64,000 bases of DNA from Angiostrongylus vasorum (GCA_018806985.1 JADANN010000420.1:682001-746000), one strand, 5' to 3'. Shown: positions 48,601-60,400, numbered from the stretch's first letter. The notes: generated from the sequence alone by a model not told the origin. Translations and numbers: made by a program.

Positions 48601-49245
48601 GGACGGAAGGAATCGCAAAACCTGGCACGAAAAAATTGCCATTTCCAATGGCTACGACGTAGAAGCCAGTCGGGTTAGACAAAAACGTAGGGTATTTCCC
48701 CAAAATAATGTTTCGGACGGAAGTAAGATTCCTTTTAAGCTACCCTTCATATCAAATGAAATATGTTACGCCACTGAGAGATGCTTAAGAAAAAGTGGTC
48801 TTGAAAATTATATAACGATTACTGACATCCCACCCAATACCTTACGCCGTCAGTTAGTTCGCAACTGTCTCTATGATCGTTTTTGCAGCTCAGAAAACTG
48901 TACAATCTGTCCTAACGGGAGAGACGGGGATTGCATGAGTTCAGGTATAATATGCTTGATCTCATGTAACGCATGCGGTGAGGAATATATTGGGGAAATG
49001 GGTAGACCACTTTGTGTCCGCATAAAAGAACATCTAGATGGAAAAGTTAAAATTAGTCAAAAACACTCCTCTAGGTACGCATAGGGCACAAAAGCACAAC
49101 GGCGATGATTTTGAAGTGACTCTACGGATCCTAGCGCAGGAGTCGAAAACATCGACGCGCAAAACTCTTGAAGCGTTTTGGATAAATTTCAAAATCCAAA
49201 GATGAACCGGAAAGACGAATGCCTCACTATCACACGTGACCTGGC
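48600..49245 (+). pseudogene. PLE C-terminal fragment with GIY-YIG endonuclease
   Basis: The frame 48605-49084 reads RKTWHEKIAISNGYDVEASR, then FKLPFISNEI, TLRRQLVRN, and a zinc-like block CTICPNGRDGDCMSSG...ISCNACGEEYIGEMGRPLCVRIKEHLDG. EEYIGE.GR...R...H is the GIY-YIG catalytic region. A frameshift near 49070 moves the ending (TPLGTHRAQKHNGDDFEV, FWINFK) into another frame. There is no start codon or RT domain of its own. In autonomous PLEs this part cleaves the target. Confidence 0.82.
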
Positions 49246-49462
49246 GCCCTATTTCAAAATGATATTTTGACCCAGGGGTGTGTCGTGCTCGCGACCCCAC
49301 GTGAGCAACGCGTGGGCCAGTCCCAGTCGTAACATCACGGTGAGTAGCTTTTCAGTCTGACCGCAGCATCATAACCCACCATCTATTCAAAACTTTGATC
49401 TTCATTAATACTTTAGCCTTTTCCACCGAATAATTGAAGTATTCTAATATAAAATACGTCCA

Positions 49463-49498
49463 GGGTCTGAGGAAGGAGAAATCGCCGAAACGTCAACC
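49463..49498 (+). ncRNA. Hammerhead ribozyme-like motif, right PLE end
   Basis: CTGAGGA (49467-49473) and GAAACGTC (49487-49494) are intact. Helix II GGAG/CGCC has one mismatch and helix I one mismatch, so it is weaker than its left-end partner. Confidence 0.6.
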
Positions 49499-49975
49499 AT
49501 CGACCAACAACACCAACAATAACGACAACGACAACGAAGACCTATACCAACCTCGCATCAGGTAAAGAAGATCAGTTTATAAGATCATATAAATAAGTAG
49601 GCAAGAGTCTTCTTGGATGATCACCCAAGCGATGGGCGGACATATCCGTGTGTAGCGTCAACCATCTGCATCTGCAAGTCGAAACGATTTTAAGAATTCC
49701 GAATGGGTATCGCGGACGTAACTATTTTAAGACTTCTGAATGGGCATCGCGGACGTAACTACCTTCGAAGCAGACCACCGCCGTGGACGACGAATGCGCG
49801 AGAAAGAAACGAATGGAAATTATGCTGGGGGGCCGCACAATAAGTGAGGATGGGCCAACCAAGTATCCAAATAAACAAATATAAACAGAAATACGTATAA
49901 ATACATACATGCATATTATACATATTTGTACACTGCACGCATATGCTATACATTTTTGTTCTTTTTTTACTCTAT

Positions 49976-50190
49976 GAAGGATAAAGGATAAAGCTCAGCG
50001 TTGGTCAATCCCTAAGGGATGCGCCATGTATTCGACTTCATTGAAATCGAACCAGTGCTGCTATCCTCTCAGACAAGTCTGGTACTAATTTGCCGACCCT
50101 GGAGGGATGGAAGGATTGGTGAGCTATGGGCGCGTGCATCGATTCCATGTGTGTGTTGCAGCGCCTCCTACCACTGCACCACACGCACTT
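49976..50190 (-). mobile_element. SINE-A copy with internal deletion
   Basis: Minus copy. The tail (AAGGATAAAGGATAAAGCTC, the complement of a TTTATCC repeat) is at the left and the CACACGCACTTC head at the right. About 55 bp of the middle (the GTCATTGTAAAGG region) is missing. A long TA microsatellite starts at its head. Confidence 0.82.
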
Positions 50191-50193
50191 CTA

Positions 50194-50329
<136 letters not shown>

Positions 50330-50586
50330 CATTTAGCATCCAGATAACGATAAAGCAAAGTCTTGTCTCCATATCTTCGAAGTCCTAAATTCCTCAGTTT
50401 CTCTGTTTATAGGAAAAAATTCTCGCTAGTTATCGAAAAACCAACATCTTCCATTACGTATCTAGTTCTATTTATCACCAGTAATTGCGTACTACTTAAT
50501 TTCCTTCCGCCATGATGCATGGGTGGCTATTGCGTGGAATGGATGAGTATAAAAATTTCGAAATTGGCTCAGCATATGTTTTGAGA

Positions 50587-50885
50587 GAGAGCGCAGTGGT
50601 TAACGATGGAGTCTATCAAGAAGCAAGGCGCTGATGCCACTTCCCTCTTCAACGTTCTCCTGCAGTTCACGTGGGAAAGCCTTAGCCCAGCTATCTCCAA
50701 GATTGAAACGAAAATCGATTCGACCAGCATTGTGGACATCCATAAAGGAGACGATAATCCTTAAACAGCAGCTGTGTCCACTAGCTCAAAGACCTCCGTA
50801 GATGGTAAAGGCGAAGAGACGAATTGAAGCCAAGAAGTGCTGAGATCCGTGCAGTAGATGGGAAGATACGTCGTGTAAAATAAAG
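50587..50885 (+). mobile_element. SINE-B-like copy, diverged
   Basis: AGAGCGCAGTGGTTAACGAT head, then CAGCTATCTCCAAGATTG and a tail GAAGTGCTGAGATCCGTGCA ending TGTAAAATAAAG, related to the tails at 16099 and 51628. Confidence 0.55.
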
Positions 50886-51378
50886 GAAATAATTAGATAT
50901 GCGCAAAGGTGTTCTGCCTGTTCTGAGAGAAGCATGATTACTAGTTTTGGTGAAGACTGACTAGCTCCGGTTCCTTCCTATAACCAAGAGCTTTAGGAAC
51001 GCTTTCCGATGTGCTGGTTCAGTAAAGATTGGTGGTGTGTATGCTTGGTATCTAGGTCTGCATCGACTGACGTGGATTCCGTTACCTCATAATCAACGGC
51101 AACCGAGTACATGCAGATGCTTCTCGATGGTAAAGTGGCTACGCTCACGTGCCTCTGACAATGTGCGCAAATACGTGCTCGGACGCCCTTCCAACCTACA
51201 CCGCAGTTCGTCGTCGTATATGGAAGAGTGCTAAGCCAACAATTACGTGTTTCGAGCATCGTGCTACCAACGGCACAAGCTGGATATCAATTACTCTTAT
51301 TAGATGATATAATAATAATGATAACTCGTTCGTCTGTCTTTTTCTTTGCTGGTACTTCATGTAGCAAATCCCAGGACC
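50886..51378. other. Intergenic, no gene recognised
   Basis: No supported feature; short open frames on both strands lack recognisable domains. Confidence 0.35.
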
Positions 51379-51560
51379 GACTTTCTTTTAACCTTGGCAC
51401 TGACCAATAATACACAGTTTTTTTCCACCCGCAAACCCGATATTGTTATTACAGTATTTATTTATCCACAACAGCTGAGGTGTGGGCGGTTACGCCTTCT
51501 TCAGAGCCTGGAATAGTCAAGCTGGCACGTAAACAACTCAATCAAACACTTCCATAACCT
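51379..51560. mobile_element. PLE end (probably the 5' end of the 52885 element)
   Basis: GACCGACTTTCTTTTAACCT starts the block. GGCGGTTACGCCTTCTTCAG (complement of a CTGAAGA core with helix II) is followed by AGCCTGGAATAGTCAAGCTG. The second core strand is CACAC instead of GAAAC, so the hammerhead is inactive. It lies 1.3 kb upstream of the PLE coding region, with a SINE-B between. Confidence 0.65.
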
Positions 51561-51627
51561 CAACATATAGAACTCAATACATAAATCTTTATTAATACAG
51601 CAACTGCGAATGCATTCCATAGAATTC

Positions 51628-51965
51628 GTGGTGATGGTGTTAGTTCGATCCCGAGCCTAGCCAAACAAACCTCTCATCCCTCCGGGGGTCGAGAAATTAG
51701 TACCGGACTTGTTCGGGAAAAAATGACTCTCTGCAATCCAGTTGGGAATGCTCCAGCCCGGCTATCTCAGGACTCCACGGAGAATTGCTCGACCAGAATT
51801 CTACGACATTCAAGTTTAAGTGAAATTCCTGAAGCAGCAACCGAAGCCACACGTAAAAATGGAAGATCCTTGTGGACAATGGATGCGAAGAAACGAATCG
51901 AATGTGAAAGTGCTAGGATCCGCACAACAGACGTTAAGACGAATCAAGCAAAATAAAATGAAATA
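51628..51965 (+). mobile_element. SINE-B copy with A-rich tail
   Basis: Box B-like GTTAGTTCGATCCCGAG at 51641-51657. The body CTCATCCCTCCGGGGGTCG and CCGGCTATCTCAGGACTCCA is nearly identical to 16099. The RTE-like tail GAAAGTGCTAGGATCCGCAC leads to AAAATAAAATGAAATAAAAT. The box A part is truncated. Confidence 0.75.
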
Positions 51966-52884
51966 AAATAAAAACTGTGAATGAATAAATGCTATAATCA
52001 CAGCCTCCTCTTTGCTCATCAAGAAAGCGGCGAATTATCTTTTCTTTGGCACTTTTCCTTGTTAACTCGCACCTTTATATACCTTTGAAAAAGTGGAGAA
52101 AACATCCTTTAACGCATACAAACACATCGTTCTTAAAGATCGCCTGAAATGAAAAAAAAGGAATTACCGTATTAATTTCGCAATGTCCAACATGTCGAGA
52201 GACGTGGACAAAGCCATCGCCAATATCTTTGCTCATTACCTTCGAATAAAAGTCTCCTTTGCAATATCCCATGCAAAAGCTCGTTCCTTTTTACGCCAAA
52301 ATTAGCTAGAAAATTTACTTCCTTTAGAAAATATTAGGTTAATTGTGTACGTGTCGCTTTACACAGTGAGCTATTGCCACCTTTCCATTAGCTGTATGAT
52401 TCCCTTATTATTGGAAAATCTGGTATTTACGAGCAAAGAATGGACTCCAAAGATTTTTGCAGGATGTGCAAAGCCTGGTGATAGGATTGGTGAACAGAAA
52501 TCTCCCAGCCTAGCCGAAGAAGTTTGTGCCTAGTCACCAACAGTGAATGTACTCCGGCGTCGTTGTCATCAAACACGATACTTTTCCCACTCATTCAATG
52601 CTGGCTAGTTCTGTCTCATTGATGTTTACTTTTATATCCCATATATTCGTACCAATTCTGATCAGTCCTGAAAAATGCACGGCATAGCCTTTTTTCCCGT
52701 GAAAACCATCATTTACTGCGGTCAACAGAGCTTCACTGCCGTAGGGCCATGAGTTTTTCTGTTTATTGTTGTTCAGTATGATCCATTTTCCATTATTCAT
52801 GACCATTTGCTTAAATAACTGATCAGTTTGCCTACACTCAAAAAAGGTAAGTCATAATATGAAAGTCAGTTTATCAGTTTCTTC
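51966..52884. other. Untranslated stretch upstream of PLE ORF
   Basis: No ORF or motif recognised. It could be PLE leader or an unrelated insertion between the PLE end and its coding region. Confidence 0.35.
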
Positions 52885-54920
52885 TTGAATAAGGTGTGTA
52901 CCACCCAAAGATCGGCATCTATGACCAATCCAAGCCGTCACAATTGCTTCAAAACGGAACAACGTGAAGTAGGAGCACTACCACCACCTCCATTTCCTCG
53001 ATTATTCTTTAGACAGCAAGACCCAAACGACGAAGTCGATACAAAATTTCGCATATTTTCGAGCGAAACTCTCCAAGTCCTTAACCACTATCGCGCAAGA
53101 AAGTTTAGTTCGAACCCTACAGCTGCGCAAAAATCTGGTATGCAACGGGTTCGAGAGCTAATAAAATCAAGGACTATTAGGCTATCAGTTAATGATAAGG
53201 GTGGGGAGTTTGTAGTAATTCCTCGCCAGTTAGATGTCGATATAATGGAAAAACATTTTGAAGACGTAACTCTTTATTGCGCATCAACTGAAAAGGAATT
53301 CAGAAGTCAAAATCGAAAACTGAGCAACGAATGGGTCCAAATGGCAAGCGAAGCAGGTTTAAAAACCAGCAGACATTTCGCATCTTAAGATCGAAGTGCC
53401 GACATGTCCCGTCTTATACTTACTTATGAACACCCATAAGTTAGTATCCGCTGATGATCTGGCATCTACCGACCCCTCCACCCTGAAGGTTAGACCCATC
53501 ATCAGTTGTGTAGACGGGCCTACAGATAGAATTGCTTGGTTTATAAATCTAATTCTCAACCAGTTGCTTAAGCACATACCAACCCATCTCAAGAATATCC
53601 AAATGTTCCTAGGTCGTCTGCGTAACGCACGTCCCAAAAGCGCGCACGTTATGGAGTCGTTCGACGTCGAACGACTTTGCAATGCAAGCCATCCGCGAGC
53701 TTCGTGAGCAACACAATGGAGCAGTCAACATGTATGGCTTTTTTCGATTCAGCAGCTTATGCTCCTCTTAAAGGTCTGCCTAAACTGCTCGATTTTTAGA
53801 TGGCTCGGAAAATATTACGCGCAAATTAGAGGGTTGGCAATGGGACGGCGACCAGCATCAATCCTTGCCGTTACCTTTATGTCTGAAGTGGAAGCACCAG
53901 TAATCGATCTCATGCCATTACTCTAGTTCATGTATATAGATGATTGTTTTGTTATTTGTTCCACAAAAAGACGAGAGAGGCAAATACTTTGAGTTATTGA
54001 ACGAACAGTCGGAGTACATAAAATTCACCCGTGAGAAACCGAAAGAAAACTGGCCTAAATTTCTAAACGTTCAAATTAACCTATCCGGGAACGACTACAT
54101 CACAAAGTGGTATCGAAAGCCAAGCAGTAAGAATATAATGGTTCATTACCTCTCCTCTCATCCTCCGCACACTAAAAGGGCGCGTATAAGAAATATATCT
54201 CGGACCGCCACCAGCATGTGCACAGGTAGAGAGCAGAAGGAAGAATCCTCGAAACTGGCGCGCCAAATAGTCATTTCAAATGGTTACAAAATCGTAGCTT
54301 CTCGGCATAAGGATAGAGGAAAAGCCACGCCTCAGGGCGATAATTCTAAAGAAAACAAGGCTCCGTTCCTCTTGCCTTTTATTTCATACGAAATAAGTGC
54401 AGCCATAAAACGTGGCTTAATAAGAGCCGGTCTAGAGAATTCCGTAAGAGTGATAGAAATACCATCGGGCACTCTAAGACGCCAGCTAGTTCGCAACCGT
54501 CTATATGACCGTCAGTGTACAACGAAAAAATTGCATGATTTGCACCAACGGTAGAGACGGTGATTGTATGAGTTCGGGTAGGATCTCATCTCTTGCAAAG
54601 CGTGCGGGGACGAATACGTTAGCGAAACGGCTAAACCGCTCTGCGTCCGCTCGAAAGAATACCTAGTTGGTAAATCTAAGTTGAAACCAGACACTCCACT
54701 AGGCGCGCATACGATGCAGAAAAAAGCGAGAAGATTTTGAAATAGGAGCCACAATAATCACGCAGGAATCGAAAACATCAGCGCGTAAAATTCTGGAAGC
54801 GTTTTGGATTAATTCCAAAAATCCAAAAATGGACCGCAAGGAGGAGTGTCTGTCATCACGCGTGACCTGGCGCAATACCTCAGGCTGATCCAATGACCTA
54901 ACACAGGCACAGTCCTCGCC
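52885..54920 (+). mobile_element. Penelope-like element, most complete copy
   Basis: ORF pieces in order. The N-terminal region 52885-53388 has GALPPPPFPRLFFRQQ and NDKGGEFVVIPRQL. The RT starts at 53396-53690 with MNTHKLVSADD, KVRPIISCVDGPTDRIAWF and MESFDV, continuing with AMQAIREL. The next part, 53780-53940, has YAQIRGLAMG and the catalytic MYIDDCFVIC. The connector 53940-54554 ends in TLRRQLVRNRLYDR. A GIY-YIG remnant follows (54555-54740, SCKACGDEYV...CVRSKEYL). PLEs use a telomerase-like RT and a GIY-YIG nickase. At least five frameshifts or small deletions, including one after MESFDV, make it inactive, but the YIDD box is intact. Confidence 0.88.
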
Positions 54921-55639
54921 CATGTATTACTCTGTGCGGCTGCTCTCCACCAATTAACTGAAATACTTACAACAAATAAACGGTCGGTGTTTAAATGAAG
55001 CTGTTTCTTATGCGAATGCAAATTTATTTGTTAAGTTTTATCTGGTGGGGTTATGAAAGTGTTTGATTGAGTATGAATGGGATATGATTGAAAGTATTTC
55101 CTAGGTCTCAAATCTTTCGGTGTCGGTTGCTTTCAATCGAAAATAGGATATCTTTCCTGTGTACACTGGCTAGCCGTCGAGAATATTGCGGATTGTCGGA
55201 GTCGAAATTCCCTTCAAGAATGCGTTTCTGGAAGCGCTATTGCCTTCTCAAAAGTAAGAAAGCATGATATGTCGAAAATGCAGCCCATTTCCTTCTATCT
55301 CTATGTTTTGTGCTATCCACGAAATAAAATGAGCGGCAGAGTTCCCACTTTTAAATGGTTGTTGGAATGACACTTAGCAAACAAAGACTTCAAACAATTA
55401 AAGTTTGACAGCAGATTGTATTTGCGTGCAAAATGAGCAGCATTGAGTAATGACCAAGATTTGAGATCCACGAAATGCCTTCATCCATAAATCAGTCGTT
55501 CTGAGGCAGTTATGATGTCTTCTTCGACTGGTCATAAATTCCGATCTTTGGCTATGACAGAATTTGTTCAAGAAAACTGATGAACTGACCCTCACCTTGT
55601 GACTTTCCTTTTTGAGTACAGGTAAATTGAAGGTTAAAG
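54921..55639. other. Intergenic, no gene recognised
   Basis: The expected hammerhead-bearing 3' end of the PLE is not found here; the element appears 3'-truncated. No gene is supported. Confidence 0.4.
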
Positions 55640-56044
55640 TGATACAACCACAATGATGCGGAGATATTTGCAAAACTCCGGACCGAAGGTGTACGCGGTG
55701 GGAAACGAACGCGCTATTACATTTTCCGGGGGCTACACCATGCGGGTCCTTCTTTCGCCTGCCTCTCAGCTAGTTCTATCAATCACTGCCATTAGCAATC
55801 ACCCCCCGTCAATGGGACTGATTTGGAGAGCCTAAATCGGCAATGAACCCGGTTAAGCTGAGGCTGTAGTCGGAATCACAACTTTAACTTTTTATGTACT
55901 GCCTAGTACTATTTTTTCACGGCAGTGTATTAAATGTGATACAACCACAATTATGCTAAGATATTTGCAAAACTCCGGATCGCAGGTGTACGTGGTGAGG
56001 AACGAACGCACTATTACCCTTTCCGTGGACTAACGCTTTTACCA
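55640..56044 (+). repeat. Two tandem family D copies, second interrupted by SINE-A
   Basis: Copy one (55640-55920) and copy two (from about 55935) both start GTGATACAACCACAAT and share GATATTTGCAAAACTCCGGA and CGGTGGGAAACGAACG-like sequence. Copy two stops at 56044 where SINE-A enters, and its continuation GCGTTCACCACCACACCAT is found at 56325-56343. Confidence 0.78.
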
Positions 56045-56318
56045 GGGCCCGTGTGACTCAGTGGTTGGAGTCGCCACTGCAACATACACATGGAATCAAT
56101 CACCGCGCCCATAGCCCAACAAGCACCCATAGTCCGGGGTTGGCAAATTGGTAGCAGACTTAACTGGGAAGACAGCAGCACTGACTCGATACATCGGTAG
56201 GCCACCGCGAGTCATTGTAAACGCTAGATATGCATTCAGTTACCACCAACGATACTTAGTGAAGTCGAATGCATGGCGCATCCCTCAGGGGACTGATCAA
56301 CGTCGAGAGTTTTCTTAT
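56045..56318 (+). mobile_element. SINE-A copy inserted in family D
   Basis: Plus copy (GTGTGACTCAGTGGTTGGAG head, box B-like GGAATCAATCACCGC). Flanks TAACGCTTTTACCA (56031-56044) and TAGCGCGTTCACCA (56322-56335) look like a 14-base target duplication with three later changes. Confidence 0.82.
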
Positions 56319-56350
56319 ATCTTTAGCGCGTTCACCACCACACCATCCTG

Positions 56351-57493
56351 ATTTGGTTCAAGGTTGAAGGTTAAAGGAAAGTCGGTTTTCGAAATGATAT
56401 CTATGTAGTTGGTTTCCCCTATTTGTCCTACTGGCCTGTGGAACCTTTTGAGACGTCCCACAACGTACATGAATAACTCACACCAAAGAATCCCTTTGAA
56501 TTGGCAGATAAAAAATCTCTTTAAAATGCTCCTTTAGATTGATGCCCTCCTCCCCCCTCCTCCTTCTCTCCTGTGCATCATACTTAACCATACGGTGAAA
56601 TGAAATTGATATTGTTGCACCTACGCGATATGTTTTGTTTGGTTCGCGATGAAGGATTTCTAGAAGGAATCAAGAAAATTGCAGGTTGCCGCAAAAAATT
56701 AGATAGTTGTGTGGTAAAACTGTGCTGTGCAACCCAAGTACAGAACAAGAGAAGTTAAACACTCACTATCCATCTCATTAGTTCAAAGTCTGATATTCAG
56801 TAATTTATAAAAACAGAACTATCAACTGTCAAGAATAACAATGGAAATGCAACATCAGTTTGTAACCATTCATGAGGGAAGAAATTGTTCACTCAGCGAA
56901 TTCGCGGCGAATTAAGTTTTCTGGACAAGAACAGTAAGTCCTCCACTAATAAAGCAGTTATGAAGTGGGAAACTTTAGCAACTCATAGTACAGATTTTGC
57001 CCTATCGCCGAATATATATGCAGTTTCAGCAGAATATTCTCGAAATCTCAAGTTTGTTAGGACTAGTAATTCTCAACAACCTGAAAACGAGACTTAAATC
57101 TTCAAAATTCCTTCCCTACTCCCCCTAATGTCAGGCATTAGCAGACACCAATGATGTGCACTAAGCAACACCTGATTGATGGATGGAACCCCAGTTGTTC
57201 AACTACACTAGCATTTAACACACGAACCTCAGTGAAAAAACGAAGAACCATATCTTGCAGGTATCAGGAAACCAAAATTGAACCTTGAAAAAGAAACATG
57301 AGCAACTGTATGTTCGGCAAAGATCTGTAAATCCCACTGGTGGTTTTTTAAAATAAATAGACTGTGGTCTGAAAAAATATTGGTTTAAACCAGAAATCAC
57401 CCATTATTTCCGCATTTTTTTCATCATACACATTGAGATAGATACGCATCATCGCGAAATTGCTAGCAATTCATTTCTCTAACTGGGGAAGTG
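56351..57493. other. Intergenic, downstream of nmd-3
   Basis: No gene or repeat family recognised. It contains the 3' flank of nmd-3 (no AATAAA within the first 100 bases). Confidence 0.4.
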
Positions 57494-60400
57494 CTATGTT
57501 CTATCCATTAGTTCCTCATGTGATTCCATTTCAGAATTGCTTTGCATTTCACTATCTTCCAAGACAAGGTCGTTCAACATTTCAGCTAATGTAGGAGCAT
57601 CCGGGACCGCCTCATCATCGCTAATACTTGCATGTTTCATTCGTTCTTCGTCCTGTACAATAAAACAGAGAGTGAAAAATCCGGTATAATACACAGAAAC
57701 ACATTAGTAAAAAGTGCTCACCTTATAAATATTGATCTTCTCGCGCATCAATGGATCTTCCTCGATATCATCCATAAATCTAAAACAATTTAACCTTCTA
57801 AAGCACTACCAAATTTTTCCCAGTTAAAAATCTTCCTGTACAGTGAAACCCTAGTAACATATTTAAATAATACTGACTTAATTACTAAAGACAGAAATGA
57901 GATGTCAACAACCGATACCTTTGAAACTCTTCAGCAACGCTCTCAGTCTCATTTCCGACAATATTTCCATCCATAACCAGGCGTTTAAGTTTCCAACGCC
58001 GACGAGCGACACGCCGACTTTTATCATACACCTTAAATATTATGAATACCATATCTTAACCATATCTTGGGAAATTCTGAAGACAAAAATCGATAAGTAC
58101 CTTCTTCACAATAATAACATCTGGAATATCCTCTGTTTTCAATCCGTCGAAAATGTCGTTATTTACATTGCAATTACGGACGTCAAAAGCTAAAACCAAA
58201 TCTCCGGGGTTTAACAGATGTCCCAAATGTGTTCGCGTTGAATGAACTTGAGCATCTGACGAACCAACCTTAACTGTTGATTGGTGTGCAATAGAGGTGG
58301 GGACACAGAGAGAGAGATAGAGAGAGAGAGAGAAAGAAAGGGAGAGAGATAGAGGGAGAGGGAGGAAAGAAACAACGCGTTCGCTCTCTAACATTGTGCC
58401 CACGATTATCCTACAAAATATAAAATCGTAGCACTTTTCTTTTTTTTTTACGCAGTTTCCTATTCTGTCTCCGTGCCTCCACCGTCTCAAATTTGCCCAA
58501 CATCAAGCCCACATCTTACCCACACTTTTAACTTTTCCTTCCTTATATCGCAATAAACAAATGTCGCAATGAATACAAAGTAATCAACAACTTTTCCTCA
58601 ACTTCCATTTTTAGACAAAATTAAAAAGAAATGAAATTCTACGTCGAGTGATTCAAATACTGCTAGCAACTGGGGAAATTCCAAGAATTTTACGGTAAGC
58701 ATCTTATCCACGAACCTTCCCCGTACGTTCTTGATTTCATGTATAAATCGAAACCAGCAAACCTGGTGACTTCTCACAAGCCAGACATCCGCAAGCACAT
58801 GCTTCTTGCTGACAAACCCATGACCAGCCTTTAAAAGGTACGCTGGAACTTCGACAAAAAGAATATTAGGATGATCAGTTATTTCACAAACGTCGTTAAA
58901 TCAACCTTTCTATCCAAGTTATCTACAATGTCCACGTCCAAAACATAGAATTCAGAAAGTTCTTTATATGTACAAAGTGAGTTGAAGGGATCTCGCCAGA
59001 ATGACGTCGCTTGTATGTCAGCCATTTGTAGGTTAGTGGGATCAATAAGCGTGATGACGTTGGACACCCGCAGACAAATCGCAATCTGACTCATATTACC
59101 AAGACGCTGAGCTACCTTTTTCGGCATGCACACTATGTTGTCTCTGAAAGGCAATGAATATTAAAACGAAGACGAATTCCTCCTTTAATAAACAAAAAAT
59201 CCGGGCCTGCAGATGTGAACAATTTCCACGCAGAAGGTATGTTTGTAATCGTAGGTATTATTCTTCGTGTCATGAGAAACCAATTCCTAAACCATTCTTT
59301 TAATACAAAGTAACGATTTGTATGTCGACGCCTTAAAAAATCGGTGTAACCCATATACCTGAGCGTAGTGGTATTTGCAAGGAAGTACCGTAAGCAAAAA
59401 ATCAACGAATTTCCGAGCGTCTTGTAGTTTAGCGAAGAAGAAATCAATTCCGGTTGGCACTGGCTTCACACCCGTGCACTGACTGTGCGCCTGAAAAAAA
59501 AGGAAATGTTGTGAATGATTCGTTCATCGAAAATGCCCGCAAATCTAGAGATGAGATCTCACCCCGTGTTTAAGAAGAAGCTGTTCTAAATAAAACAGAG
59601 TCTTCTTAAATTCGGCTTTCTGTCTGACTTGAACACAAGCGCGCCAAAAATCCTTAGCCTCAGCGCGACGACAATCATCGCACAACTGCAAATCATATTA
59701 AATACTAAAATTGTAATACTTGAAATAAGTCTAAGGATATTTGTTTGGAACAAGTTAAGTACCACAGCAGTTATTATGAGAGCACAAACGGATAAAGCTC
59801 TCGGTGTTGACCAATGCGTGAAGGATGTGCCATGCATTCGACTTCATTAAACATCGTTTGGAGGTGATTGAACGCATATCTACTCTTTAAGATAACTCGT
59901 GGTGGCCTACCGATGTATCCAGCCAATGCTGTTATCCTCCAAGACAAGTCTGGCTCCAATTTAACGACCCCGGAGGGATGGAAGGCTTGGTGGGCTAGGG
60001 GCGCGGTGATCGACATCGTATGTGTTAAAGGGGGCCTCCGACCAGTGCGCCACACGCGTCCCTTAGTTGTCATAGCAACCATAAATGGGACAAAGTAAGA
60101 CTACGGCTGGATACCAATTATACTGCCAATATTAACTTTTTATAAGCAAATTACAAACCTGGTTGTGGATAGTAAACTCCACGATGAAAGTCTGTTGTAA
60201 TATTGTACTAGTTAAGACTTCTTTCTGTATGGTTAGCTTGACTTTTACCCGTTTCGAATGTGGTTCTGTCCATACAAAACATGCGTCCGTCAATCGCACC
60301 TAGATAAAAAAATCTGTAAATGCATACATTAAGAATATCTTTGGATGAGTGATGACTTGAAGACCTTCAGCAATTGTGGCTTCATCTTCTTTAGGCAAAT

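Larger units (their letters stand above)
48404..49610 (+). mobile_element. Short Penelope-like element with inverted hammerhead ends and target duplication
   Basis: Left terminal block 48424-48600 and right block 49455-49595 are inverted copies of about 125 bp (ACCAACCTCGCATCAG and the GTTGTCGTTGTCGTTG run appear on opposite strands). Between them is the C-terminal half of a PLE ORF (48600-49245). The insertion split RTE-b; AAGAGTCT occurs on both sides (48404-48411 and 49603-49610), with the RTE reading resuming after it. The RT domain is absent, so this is a non-autonomous PLE derivative. Confidence 0.85.
43984..49880 (+). mobile_element. Near full-length RTE-b retrotransposon with four nested insertions
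   Basis: The leader (43984-44370, same sequence as the 5' part of family C) is followed by endonuclease start WFLLGTYNTRVV (44430-44465). The endonuclease resumes at 45190 (DEFYAQLEEVIRNEKSFHKF, then DFNARL), then linker (45736-46240), RT (46690-47280, including NLRFADDIV-like FRG* remnant near 47155-47180), thumb (47880-48400, AHLFDLTALPALCYAAEMW) and a 3' end 49603-49880 containing RERNEWKLCWGG. Inserted are a PLE end (44704-45146), SINE-A (46275-46548), a probable solo LTR (47290-47870) and a short PLE (48412-49602). Without these the element is about 3.4 kb, normal for RTE. Many stops and frameshifts make it inactive. Confidence 0.88.

Noticed and set aside
55200..55260. Possible minus-strand hammerhead remnant near the PLE 3' side
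   Set aside because: Only loose similarity (TTTTGAGAAGGC, GAAACGC); helices I and III cannot be formed.
58829..58905. Apparent frameshift in nmd-3 between the exons ending at 58906 and starting further on
   Set aside because: Using the acceptor TTTTAAAG at 58829-58830 joins DNLDRK to AGHGFVSKKH in phase, so no frameshift is needed.
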